64,000 nucleotides of DNA from positions 4,836,001-4,900,000 of the forward strand of contig NZ_JAGGMR010000001.1 in NCBI RefSeq assembly GCF_017875645.1, in the 5' to 3' direction. Origin of the DNA: Nocardia goodfellowii. Its GTDB lineage: Bacteria > Actinomycetota > Actinomycetes > Mycobacteriales > Mycobacteriaceae. The notes below the pieces were generated by a model that was not told the DNA's origin, ran no database searches, and was given only the letters and a program-made list of their open reading frames with translations. Within the stretch, counting starts at the first letter, position 1; each line of letters starts with the position of its first letter. Positions 36,571 through 44,688 of the stretch are shown piece by piece. The translations under genes and the position numbers were made by a program.

Positions 36571-39263
36571 TACAGCTGCATTCCGGTCTTGGGGTCGTAT
36601 TCCACCTCGACCGCTACCACCTGATCGGTGGGCAGCACCTCGACCCACTGGTCGAACATGTGGTAAGGCTCGGCGGGCCGGAAGCCGCCTTCGAGGGGAT
36701 CGAAACCCGTCTCGAACACCTTCTCCGTGGCCAGGGTGTTGTTGATGTTGGTATTGGCCAGTTTCAGTTTTTCCGCAAGGAGTTTCAGTACCTCGCCGAC
36801 GGTCTTGTTCTGGTATTCCGGCGGATCGCCGGGCTGCACTTTATAGGGCAGCAGCAGCCCGGCCTCGCCCTCGACATCGGCTTGCTGCAGCCATTCCAGC
36901 GCCTCGGGCTCGTGGCCCTGCCGCACCGGCAGGACGGCCTTGACCCAGGCGGCATTGAGGAATTGATTGCGCCGCTCATCGCCGTCGATCTGGATCAGCC
37001 ATCCCAGCGAGCTGCCCAGCGGCGCGGGCCGGCCGTCCTCGGCGATCGGATAGTTGATTCGCCATTCGTCGGCGACCACCAGCTTCTTCGGATCGGCGGG
37101 ATCCGGGACGAGGCAGTTGTTCTTCGAGGTGTGCGAGTAGCTGCTCGTCACGGTGGTGCCCGCCAGATAGTCGTCGGCGATCTCCTGCTCGCTCGGTGGT
37201 TTCGGCACCGGATAGCGGCCCTTGGCATTTCGATCCGACGGCGGAATCTCGCCGGGCCGCCAGTAGTCCGGCGCGACGAAATAGAGCATCTCGTCGACAT
37301 CGAAGATTTGCCGCAGCAGCTCCGAGCCCAGGTGCGCGTCGTCGAACAGCTTCAGTTCGCGGATCAGGTAGCCGTAGACGATCTCGCGCTCTTCCTTGCG
37401 GAGATCCTCCGGGCGGCGCGGTGTAATTCCGCGCACCAGCTTGGCGCGATTGCGCACGGCCTCGGCATAGGAGGTGCGCTGCAACTCGATGACGGCCTTC
37501 TGATAGAGCTTCAGCTTCTCGTCGTACTCCTGGTGCGCCGCATCGGTCGCGGGCGGGTCCCAGATGACGTCGAAGTTCAAAGGGATCGGGCTGAGGTCAC
37601 CGGAATTGAAGAACAGGGCGAATACCGTGAAGCTCTTCTTGTCGGGGGCGACCCGGATCAGATGCGGAATCCACGCGCGCCCGGACCCCGGTGCCAGGAA
37701 ACGGGCCTCCTTGATCGAGTAGCCCTCCGCCGGCGAAGGCGGTGAGTAGTCCATCCGCGCCACCGCGTGCACATCGTTGGAATGCCCCGCGATGCCCTCG
37801 GCGTCCGGTGCGGCGTGGTGCACGAATTCCATATTGATGTTGGGCGGGTTCTGCGTGTTCGGCACTTTCCGGATCGGGAACGGACCGGTGAACTGGGTTG
37901 TCTTGACCACCAGCGGTGGTGGCGGGTCCGGCTGTTTGATCGAGGTGAGGTCCGGTGCGGGAACGACATTGACGAGTTCGCCCAGCCCGAGCCGTTTTCC
38001 GGGCTCGTCGGTGAACGCCTGCCACGACAGGTTGGTGCTGATGTGCTGCACCTGCACGCCGACCTTGCGCATCTTGCGGCGCAGTTCGTAGTTGACGAGC
38101 TTATTGGTGGTGTTCTGCACGACGTAGCGACGGCTCGTCGTATCGGTGGACTCGGTGACCGTCTTGAACGTCGTCTTGAAATTACGCCGGATCTCGCTGG
38201 TCACCTTCGCGCTCTGGGTCCGCGTGTGCTTGTGCGTCGATTCCGAGCTCGATTTCGTCGAGTTCTGGGCGCTGAAACTCGCACTGGCGTCGGCGTGATA
38301 GATCCCGGCGAAATTCGCGCCGCCGGAGGCGCTCGCGCCCAGTTTCGTATCGTTGGCGTTGTCCTCCTTGACGGCGTCCGCGAGTTCCTCCTGCGTCGTC
38401 AGGGATTCCTCGGTCTTGTGGGTGGTCTCCTCGGCCACCTCCGCCGTCTTCTCGACCAGGGTCTTGCGCGTACTGGATTCGACGAGTTCCACGGTGCCGC
38501 CGGGGCTGATCCACACGTGCCCGGCGGGCGCGCCGAGGAAGGTGTCGAACTCGAAGAAGTACTGCCGGAACAAATTCACCAGACCGACCGGCGACAACAC
38601 GCCCTGCGCGGCATCGGACACGGAGGCGCGCACGCGTTCGATCAGGTCCGTGTTCTCGCGATCCGCGCTACGGCCGGGCGTGATGACCGAGGCCAGACGC
38701 GTCATACCGCCGACCCCGAACCACCCCGCGAGCGGCTGGTATACACCGAACAACTCACTGGCGTACGGCAGTGATCCGGTGAAATCGACGGGCGGACGTC
38801 CGCTGCGGGCGGGCGGGCCGGGTATCGGAGCCGCGAGCACCTGCGTCGTCTGCGGGGCGCCCGTCGCGCTGGTGGCGTACTGCGCCGGGGCCAGCGCCTG
38901 CCCCGGTGGCGCCTTCGCCAGCAGCACTTCGTACTCCGCGTTCCCGGTCGGCGCGACGAACGAGATCGTCTGCGTGCCCGGGGCGGTGGTCGACCGGCCG
39001 ACGTACACCCGGCTCGAATCCGCGTCCCGCTGAATGAATATCCCCTGCAGCTGCGTCACGCCGGGATACTGCTCCGGGCCCCGCACATCGACCTGGCGGG
39101 GGAATCCGAGCGCGATCCGCAGATTCGCGGGCAATTCACCGCCGCCGCTGGATCCGGGCCCGGTCGATTCAACGCGGTAGGACCAAATGCTGTACCCCGA
39201 ACCCGTCACCGGACCGGGAATCGGCGTCCTACCAGTAAAGGTTATGACCAACACGGCAACCAC
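36570..39263 (-). CDS. Large polar protein of unknown function, partner of the hydrolase-like gene
   Basis: An 897-aa protein without signal peptide or clear membrane helices. The first 130 residues look like two beta-sandwich repeats. Residues about 225-270 contain FRQYFFEFDTFLG and WISPGGTVELVESSTRK. Residues 270-380 are rich in Ser, Thr, Lys and Glu (VEKTAEVAEETTHKTEESL, then NSTKSSSESTHKHTRTQSAK) and would form long amphipathic or coiled helices. Then TDTTSRRYVVQNTTNKLVNY and YELRRKMRKVGVQVQH form a strongly patterned core. The rest is mixed with a YxYPKxG-like C-terminus. I have the impression of a widely spread but unnamed module. The GTG start at 39263 is uncertain. Confidence 0.7.
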   Translation of the reverse strand: MVAVLVITFTGRTPIPGPVTGSGYSIWSYRVESTGPGSSGGGELPANLRIALGFPRQVDVRGPEQYPGVTQLQGIFIQRDADSSRVYVGRSTTAPGTQTISFVAPTGNAEYEVLLAKAPPGQALAPAQYATSATGAPQTTQVLAAPIPGPPARSGRPPVDFTGSLPYASELFGVYQPLAGWFGVGGMTRLASVITPGRSADRENTDLIERVRASVSDAAQGVLSPVGLVNLFRQYFFEFDTFLGAPAGHVWISPGGTVELVESSTRKTLVEKTAEVAEETTHKTEESLTTQEELADAVKEDNANDTKLGASASGGANFAGIYHADASASFSAQNSTKSSSESTHKHTRTQSAKVTSEIRRNFKTTFKTVTESTDTTSRRYVVQNTTNKLVNYELRRKMRKVGVQVQHISTNLSWQAFTDEPGKRLGLGELVNVVPAPDLTSIKQPDPPPPLVVKTTQFTGPFPIRKVPNTQNPPNINMEFVHHAAPDAEGIAGHSNDVHAVARMDYSPPSPAEGYSIKEARFLAPGSGRAWIPHLIRVAPDKKSFTVFALFFNSGDLSPIPLNFDVIWDPPATDAAHQEYDEKLKLYQKAVIELQRTSYAEAVRNRAKLVRGITPRRPEDLRKEEREIVYGYLIRELKLFDDAHLGSELLRQIFDVDEMLYFVAPDYWRPGEIPPSDRNAKGRYPVPKPPSEQEIADDYLAGTTVTSSYSHTSKNNCLVPDPADPKKLVVADEWRINYPIAEDGRPAPLGSSLGWLIQIDGDERRNQFLNAAWVKAVLPVRQGHEPEALEWLQQADVEGEAGLLLPYKVQPGDPPEYQNKTVGEVLKLLAEKLKLANTNINNTLATEKVFETGFDPLEGGFRPAEPYHMFDQWVEVLPTDQVVAVEVEYDPKTGMQL

Positions 39264-39581
39264 CCACTGTTGTAAAGGAACGATGCCGAGGCAGATCCCC
39301 GTCCGGCTTTATCGTTCGAGACTGCGATTTGTGGTGACCCCCGTCTGCGATAAAGCATAGGCAGGGGCCGACCGCAGCAGGGGAGTACCGGGCTACCCGA
39401 TTCTCATCGCACCGCCGCGTCGAGTACGCGTAGCGAGGCTGCACCCGGCACCGACGACCCCTCGAAGGCCGTGCCACGTTCGAGCCACCGCTGGGGATCT
39501 GAGGCGATGGCCGTGGTGCATGCGGCGAGGCCGAGGTGAGGGAAGGTCTGCCCAGGTTGAGGGCCGGGAGGCCGAAGTGCC
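39264..39581. other. 318-bp intergenic region upstream of the 897-aa gene
   Basis: It holds the 5' region of the leftward 897-aa gene and the 3' end of the DUF3068 operon. An 8-bp inverted repeat, CTTTATCG at 39307 and CGATAAAG at 39348, with 33 bp between the arms, is the only clear structure and could be a regulatory site or part of the promoter. No gene is seen. Confidence 0.5.
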
Positions 39582-40649
39582 TTACCGGTTCGACGAACGA
39601 ATCCGCTTGGTCGGCGTATCGAACCGGCGGCCCGAGCCCGCGCTCCTGAATCCGAGAACCGTGCCGCCGATGAGCAGCAGGGCTGCGAGGACGCCCAGGA
39701 TGATCGGCAGGGTCTTGCCGAACAGGCTGAGCTTGTCCAAGCTCTTCTGGGTGACGGCCATCTGGGCCTCGATGGTCTCCTCGTCGAAGACGAGGTGCGA
39801 CTTCAGAATGTTGACGTCGACCTGGCCCGCGCTGCGACCGTAGTACATGTGAATGTTCTCGCCGCCCTTGAGGACGGCGCCGGTCTTCGGCTCCACCCAC
39901 ACGTCGCGGGTGTTGGTGTAGAAGCGGGTCATGGTGACCGGTTCGGTGCCCTCGAGGCCCCACTTGGCGGCGGGCAGCGCGAGCTGGTGGGACGGGTGCT
40001 TGACGACGTCCCACATGTTCGTCACCGGGATGGTCTGCCGGAAGTGGTACACCGGCACGCCGTTGATCTCCGACTCCTCGACGAAGTTGATGTCGTGGGT
40101 GGCGCGGGCGTTGAGGTCGAAGTATGGGTACGTCTTCTTCTCGGTCCCGATCGGGAAGCGGTACTGCAGGCCGCGGCGCTGCTGCTCGGTGGGGATCTCG
40201 GCGCCCGACTTGGGGTCCTGAGCCACGGCGATCGAACCATTGGGCGAGGCGTCGATCGGCGCGCCGGTGACGCGGTCGATGGTGACGCGGTCGACCGAGG
40301 CGGTGAGCAGACCGTTCTTGGGGTCCTGGTCGTCGCGACGCAGAGTCTGGCCGGCCTGAAGGGTCATCTCGTCGGCGTCCGAGGGCTCCTCGATCGTCAG
40401 GAAGCGCTGCGAAACGAGCGGCACGTTGGTGTTCACCTTGGCGGCTCCCTCGGCCGCGGTGAGCGACTTCGCGTCGAGCACAAGGCTTTCCTCGCCGGGA
40501 ACGCTCTTGGCGATGGTGGTGATGCGCAGGTCGAGCGGGGTCTTGGCGACCTTGCCGACCGTATAGGTGGGGATCATGACCGCGGCCGTGAGCAGCAGCG
40601 CGCCGAGCCCGACGAGGATGCAGGCGATGAGCCTGCGCACGTTGCTCAT
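39582..40649 (-). CDS. DUF3068 (porin PorA family) envelope protein
   Basis: A 355-aa protein with an N-terminal membrane helix (CILVGLGALLLTAAVMI), a beta-rich extracytoplasmic domain and a C-terminal helix (PIILGVLAALLLIGGTVLGF) with an Arg/Ser-rich tail. This two-anchor layout is typical of the actinobacterial DUF3068 family, found in mycolic-acid bacteria and linked to cell-envelope functions. The ATG overlaps the stop of the DUF2613 gene (ATGA). Confidence 0.88.
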   Translation of the reverse strand: MSNVRRLIACILVGLGALLLTAAVMIPTYTVGKVAKTPLDLRITTIAKSVPGEESLVLDAKSLTAAEGAAKVNTNVPLVSQRFLTIEEPSDADEMTLQAGQTLRRDDQDPKNGLLTASVDRVTIDRVTGAPIDASPNGSIAVAQDPKSGAEIPTEQQRRGLQYRFPIGTEKKTYPYFDLNARATHDINFVEESEINGVPVYHFRQTIPVTNMWDVVKHPSHQLALPAAKWGLEGTEPVTMTRFYTNTRDVWVEPKTGAVLKGGENIHMYYGRSAGQVDVNILKSHLVFDEETIEAQMAVTQKSLDKLSLFGKTLPIILGVLAALLLIGGTVLGFRSAGSGRRFDTPTKRIRSSNR

Positions 40650-40822
40650 CGCGAGCCGTACTGCACGCTGCCGAGCAGCGACGAGCCCGGATCACCAGAC
40701 TCGGAGCCGTTGGGCGCCGGGATCGAATTCTGTTGCGCGCCCGCGGTGATGCCGAGAACGGCAATCACCCCGAGGACCGCGCCGGTCAGGCCGCTGGCGA
40801 GGCCGGGGACGACACACTTCAT
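40646..40822 (-). CDS. DUF2613 mini membrane protein
   Basis: A 58-aa protein, MKCVVPGLASGLTGAVLGVI onward, with one hydrophobic helix ending GITAGAQQN and a Gly/Ser/Pro-rich tail. This is the shape of the DUF2613 family of actinobacteria. Its TGA overlaps the ATG of the DUF3068 gene (ATGA), and it follows the secreted-protein gene by 30 bp, so all three form one operon. Likely an assembly partner of the envelope protein. Confidence 0.8.
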   Translation of the reverse strand: MKCVVPGLASGLTGAVLGVIAVLGITAGAQQNSIPAPNGSESGDPGSSLLGSVQYGSR

Positions 40823-40852
40823 AGATCGAACTCCAATTGCGTGGTGCGAGAA

Positions 40853-41632
40853 TCAGCCGACGGAGAAGAACCCGAGGATCGGGGCGAACGAGCAGGTCCG
40901 GCCACCATCGGCGGTGGCCGTGGTGAGCGAGCCGGTGATCACGGCCGCGACCCGGCCGGGGCCGGTGTCGGCGATCGCGGACAGGGTGACCGGGCCGTCT
41001 GAATTGATGCCCGCCGCGTTGGTGAGCGGCTGGGTGCCGGTGCGGCGGTTGTCGAGATTGACCCACTGCACCGTCATCGGCCGATTCTGCACGGCGGCAG
41101 CGCTTTTCGTGCCGAGCGCGGTGAAGACGAAGCCGGTCTGACCCGCGGCCGGTCCGGGCGGGGGCAGCTCGGCCGGACCGGGGACCGCCAGCGCGGTGCC
41201 GACGGAATCCGAGGTCGGGCCGATGCAGCCCTTGCCGATGGTCGGGTAGAGGAACTGCGCGATGCGCGGGCCGTCCGACGGGGGCAGGTCTGGTCCGCCG
41301 CCGCCGCTGCCGTCGAGGAAGGTGATGGCCTTCTCGAGGGTGGCCTTCACCTGCGCGGGGATACCGGGCGTTGCCAGCAGCACACGGGCTTGGGCCAGGA
41401 TCGCTGCCTGTCCGCCATCGGCGATGGGGCCGGGGGCGGAAATGGCACCTACGATCGTCGGCGCCAGCGCCGCGAGCGCGCCCGATGGGACGTTCTCGGC
41501 GATGGCGGGGACGCTCGGCTGCGTCCCGGCGGACTGCGGGGCAGCCATCGTGGGCGTGGGTGCAACGAGTGCCGCACCCGCGGTTAGTACGAGGGCGGAC
41601 AATGCGGTCCGCGAGGCTCGAGTGCTCAGCAC
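40853..41632 (-). CDS. Secreted protein of the DUF3068 operon
   Basis: A 259-aa protein with a Sec signal (TALSALVLTAGAALVAPT ending at an AxA site near TMAAP). The mature protein has an Ala/Pro-rich helical first half and a beta-rich second half with two Cys (GKGCIGP and GGRTCSF) likely disulfide-bonded. The family is found in mycolata next to DUF2613/DUF3068 genes, from memory. GTG start; AGGAC about 10 nt upstream. Function unknown. Confidence 0.75.
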   Translation of the reverse strand: MLSTRASRTALSALVLTAGAALVAPTPTMAAPQSAGTQPSVPAIAENVPSGALAALAPTIVGAISAPGPIADGGQAAILAQARVLLATPGIPAQVKATLEKAITFLDGSGGGGPDLPPSDGPRIAQFLYPTIGKGCIGPTSDSVGTALAVPGPAELPPPGPAAGQTGFVFTALGTKSAAAVQNRPMTVQWVNLDNRRTGTQPLTNAAGINSDGPVTLSAIADTGPGRVAAVITGSLTTATADGGRTCSFAPILGFFSVG

Positions 41633-42016
41633 TGGTCGGCCGTCCTTTGTTCGTTGGATAGATGAAGCGACCCGGAAAGGTCAGCTGGGATTCCTGGAAG
41701 CAGCGACACCAGTTTTCGCCGGACGCGGGTACGCCACGCGCTCGCTCGCTGAGGTGTGCGCGGCCCGCGCGGCTGACCGAGGCCGTCCTGCAATAGGCAG
41801 GAAGCAAGTCGTGGGTCGCGCTCGCCTGACATCTCGGCGTGCGCGCTGTCCGGCCAACGGGTCGGCATCCTGTGATTGGTGAGTCCGTAGGGCGTGCTGA
41901 GAGGTTGCGCCGCATATTCGTGGCCCGCAGAAGATTACGACAGACACGATGCTTCCTTGCCTGCACAACACATTGGGCAGGAAACTCACGTTACCGAGCA
42001 GCAAACGTTCGTTCGC
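41633..42016. other. 384-bp stretch without a gene
   Basis: Short frames on both strands lack codon bias. The region must contain the promoter of the leftward secreted-protein operon. No repeat or RNA structure stands out by eye. Confidence 0.5.
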
Positions 42017-42190
42017 TTACAGGCAGATGCTGAATTCCAGCGGTCCGAGCGGAATAGGCAAGCAGACCTCCACCGATCCCGAGCCCGAGACAGGGGCGGC
42101 GACTGCCGCCGAAGCGATGCCAGCGCCGAACCCGCCGGTAAGCAGGACGACGCTGGCAGCAACGAGCGGACGGATGATTCTGGAATTCAT
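42017..42190 (-). CDS. Small secreted peptide
   Basis: A 57-aa precursor. The N-terminus MNSRIIRPLVAASVVLLTGG is a Sec signal, with a probable AxA cleavage at ASAAVAAP. The mature peptide of about 27 residues ends VEVCLPIPLGPLEFSICL with two Cys that could form a disulfide. AGGA lies about 8 nt before the ATG. Similar short secreted proteins with 'CLPIPLGP' ends occur in nocardiae, from memory. Function unknown. Confidence 0.7.
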   Translation of the reverse strand: MNSRIIRPLVAASVVLLTGGFGAGIASAAVAAPVSGSGSVEVCLPIPLGPLEFSICL

Positions 42191-42588
42191 ACAGCAATCC
42201 TCGATGTGATTCTATTTCGCACGCCCCAGGCTCGGGGCGAGGCAATAACACCATGCCATCGGGTGCGGTTTCGGCCATTCTGGCGATTTTTGACTATTCA
42301 TCAGCCACTACAACCAGCTTCGTAGAAGTTTACAATTCACTTGGCCTCATGCTTGCGATATCCCTTCGCGAAGGCGACGTCGATGTCCGCTGAAGTACTC
42401 ACACGCCACGATGCGCCCGAAGACCCGGCTATCGGAATCCGTCACGGGCTCGGACGCGCGCGGGTCGCGGCGTTACCGCGCACTCGTTCCGACTGAAGTC
42501 GGCATGATGAGCGTGATACCGGACGTCTTACGCTGATGTGCGGACGTTCGACGAAGTTGTTGTCATAGGCCGGCACTAGTTTGGGCGT
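42191..42588. other. 398-bp stretch without a gene
   Basis: This region lies between the divergent small secreted peptide and the acidic 142-aa protein. It is somewhat A+T-richer at 42270-42360. No convincing frame, repeat or RNA is seen; it must contain both promoters. Confidence 0.5.
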
Positions 42589-43017
42589 GTGACTAGGTTC
42601 GTGGACTTCAATCTCAAGCTGGCAGTTATCGAAGAACTCATGTATGGGGCGTCGGCGAAGCTCGCGCCATGGTCCCTCGAGGACACGTTGGAAGCCAAGG
42701 GATTCGATGGTGACCTCTGGGAGTACTCCGCCGACAACTACTACGACCAGGTCATGCCGGAGGCGCAGGCCTACTTCGAGAGCCTGGAGCTTTCGACCGA
42801 ACTACTCGGCGGGGTTGAACAGCTCATCTTCGATGGAGGCTGTCAGGTCTACTTCGAATGCTGCCCGCACTGGGACGGCGAGGGTGCGCAGTTCGACGTC
42901 GCCAGTCTCGACGACCTCCATCTCCTCCCGAATCTGAAGCGCGTTCTCGGTGCGGAATGGCTTGCGCCCCAGCTCCAGGCGGACTTGCGCGCCCGAGGCA
43001 TCGAGCTGATCGACTAA
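42589..43017 (+). CDS. Acidic cytosolic protein, possibly DUF6892/immunity-type
   Basis: A 142-aa acidic protein without signal or membrane helices. The sequence contains FNLKLAVIEELMYG and a CCPHWDGEG loop with two adjacent Cys and a His. The pattern of an N-terminal helix, mixed sheet and acidic surface resembles small immunity-type or DUF6892 proteins. GTG start with weak RBS. I am not sure of the family. It lies in an accessory-looking stretch near an IS110 relic. Confidence 0.55.
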   Translation: MTRFVDFNLKLAVIEELMYGASAKLAPWSLEDTLEAKGFDGDLWEYSADNYYDQVMPEAQAYFESLELSTELLGGVEQLIFDGGCQVYFECCPHWDGEGAQFDVASLDDLHLLPNLKRVLGAEWLAPQLQADLRARGIELID

Positions 43018-43292
43018 CTCCTCCCCATCGGAGTGACCGAACCTGCCGAGCCGCAGCACCTCTGGGTGCCTGCCACGACAATGTGGCCCCTTCGCTGAGT
43101 ACGCACATCCGCATCTTGGTGCGTTGCCGACGCTGAGAGGATCTGTCCGTTGATCTTCCGCTGACCCGCGCCGGCCACTCCGGAACGCGCGGGTCGCGGT
43201 AATGCGTAGGACTACCAGTTTGCCACGGGTATGAGACCGTGTTGTCTCGTCGCGCGCCGTCTGGTGAGGGGGACGCACGATCGGGTTGTCGG

Positions 43293-43886
43293 TCAATCCG
43301 GTGGGGTGGACATCCGCTTCAGGCATCGGGTGGCTGTGCGGTCGCCGGCCTGGGCCATCGTACGGACTTCGGCTATCCGGCCGAGCCGGATCAACTGCGC
43401 TATTCGCTCGGAGTGGGCGTAGTAGCCGTTGTCGGGGTCGCTTTCCATGGCTTCGAGCTCGGCGAGCCCGGCCTCGTCCTCTCCGCGGCGGAAGTGCAGG
43501 TGTGCCAGCCATAGTCGGGCGCTCGCGTCCTCGGACGCTTCCGCGCGCAGGCGGTCGATGCTGTCGGTTCGGACCAGGTATTCCATGAGTGTCGTGGCCG
43601 CGCGGTCGTCACCGCCGCGTGCCAGGAGCCGCAGGTCATCGACGCGGTCTGCGTCCACCATGATCTCGATCAACCGGATGAAGGCGCAGCGGTCGCCGTT
43701 GTCGTAGGCGAGTTCGCGCAACCGTGCCTCATCGGCGGCCGTTTCGAGCTGGTCCATTGCCTGTGCGCAGGCCGCGCCGGCTTCGGTAGTGTCGTGGATG
43801 TCGTATCGGTGGGCGGCACCGTAGTACGACCATCCTGCCCACTGATCGGCTATGTCGGTGCTGTAGCGGCGTGGCATGACGGTCAT
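43293..43886 (-). CDS. Helical-repeat (TPR/SEL1-like) protein
   Basis: A roughly 197-aa all-helical protein with recurring patterns such as RLIEIMVDADRVDDLRLLA, LMEYLVRTDSIDRLRAEA and IAQLIRLGRIAEVRTMA, about 30-35 residues apart, as in TPR or SEL1 solenoids. No enzyme motif. Two adjacent ATGs at 43889 and 43886 are possible; GGGGAAAGGG sits immediately upstream and favours the second. Probably a protein-interaction module; partner unknown. Confidence 0.65.
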   Translation of the reverse strand: MTVMPRRYSTDIADQWAGWSYYGAAHRYDIHDTTEAGAACAQAMDQLETAADEARLRELAYDNGDRCAFIRLIEIMVDADRVDDLRLLARGGDDRAATTLMEYLVRTDSIDRLRAEASEDASARLWLAHLHFRRGEDEAGLAELEAMESDPDNGYYAHSERIAQLIRLGRIAEVRTMAQAGDRTATRCLKRMSTPPD

Positions 43887-44036
43887 CATCCCTTTCCCCG
43901 GTCGGCGCGCCGCCGCTGTGCCATCACGGTCAGCTCATGCTGGCGGCGGACCGTATGGTGATGGTGCCCAAGGCTGGAGGGCTCGGTCAACCCGAGTCGG
44001 CGTCCAGCCGGCGACTACTGCCGGGTCCCGTCGTGC

Positions 44037-44143
44037 CGAGGACCGCACCACCGACAAGACCGATGAGAAAGACGCGGTGCTGATCGCCCGGTTGACCGCG
44101 CAATTGCGTTGCTATGCGCCTGAACCGCTCGATGAAGCCGGCC
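44037..44143 (+). mobile_element. Relic of an IS110-family transposase
   Basis: About 35 codons read TTDKTDEKDAVLIARLTAQL and continue RCYAPEPLDEAG, the conserved stretch in the N-terminal DEDD domain of IS110-type transposases. Sequence before and after does not continue the protein, so it is a fragment. It lies about 280 bp before the tRNA pair. Confidence 0.6.
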
Positions 44144-44425
44144 GCTGCCGTGAACGATCAATTCACGCGAATCGCACCCGGAATAAATAAGTTTCGGGAG
44201 CGGAGTCCGGCTGCTAGCTTGGGATACACAGCAACGAAGGGATCGGGCAAATGATCGGGCATCAGGAATTCGAGGCGAGTCGGCACGTTGCCGGGCGCTG
44301 CTCGGAGCATGCCTCGGTCGCGCATCCGATCGGTCCTTGACGAGGGTCTGAACTCTTGTCGAGGGTCGCATCACACACTGTGGTAGCGGCCCTTTTCAGT
44401 TCCTCATGCCAATGTACTTATTCCC

Positions 44426-44497
44426 GGGCTCGTAGCTCAACGGGAGAGCAACTGCCTTGCACGCAGTCGGTTGTCGGTTCGAATCCGATCGGGTCCA
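44426..44497 (+). tRNA. tRNA-Ala (anticodon TGC)
   Basis: A complete cloverleaf can be folded: acceptor GGGCTCG with CGGGTCC, D-arm GCTC-loop-GAGC, anticodon stem ACTGC/GCAGT with loop CTTGCAC (anticodon TGC at 44458-44460), five-base variable loop, T-arm GTCGG/CCGAT with loop TTCGAAT. The third acceptor pair is G-U (G3:U70), the identity element of tRNA-Ala. Discriminator A, no encoded CCA. The D-loop and stems differ from the usual actinobacterial tRNA-Ala, suggesting an accessory copy. Confidence 0.8.
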
Positions 44498-44498
44498 C

Positions 44499-44576
44499 GC
44501 AGAGCGAAGCCAAAGCGGTCGCGGCACCAGTTTGTGGAACTGGAATTAGCGGGTTCGAGTCCCGTCGCTCTGCCCA
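44499..44576 (+). tRNA. tRNA-His (anticodon GTG)
   Basis: It starts one base after the tRNA-Ala. Acceptor stem G-1 plus CAGAGCG pairs with CGCTCTG plus C73, giving the extra G-1:C73 pair that identifies tRNA-His. D-stem GCC/GGC, anticodon stem CCAGT/ACTGG with loop TTGTGGA (GTG at 44534-44536), T-arm GCGGG/CCCGT with loop TTCGAGT. The terminal CCA is encoded (44574-44576). Confidence 0.85.
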
Positions 44577-44688
44577 ACTTCCCAGGTGAGGCCAGATTGC
44601 CGGTCTCGGTGCTCACGCAAACAGCGCGGGAGAACGTCGAGTCGATGCAGCCACCCGGGCGGTGACCGGAAGGCGTTGTGCCAGTAAG

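Noticed and set aside
36462..37745. 427-codon plus-strand frame in the 897-aa gene
   Set aside because: Antisense shadow, starts inside the hydrolase-like gene and has no RBS.
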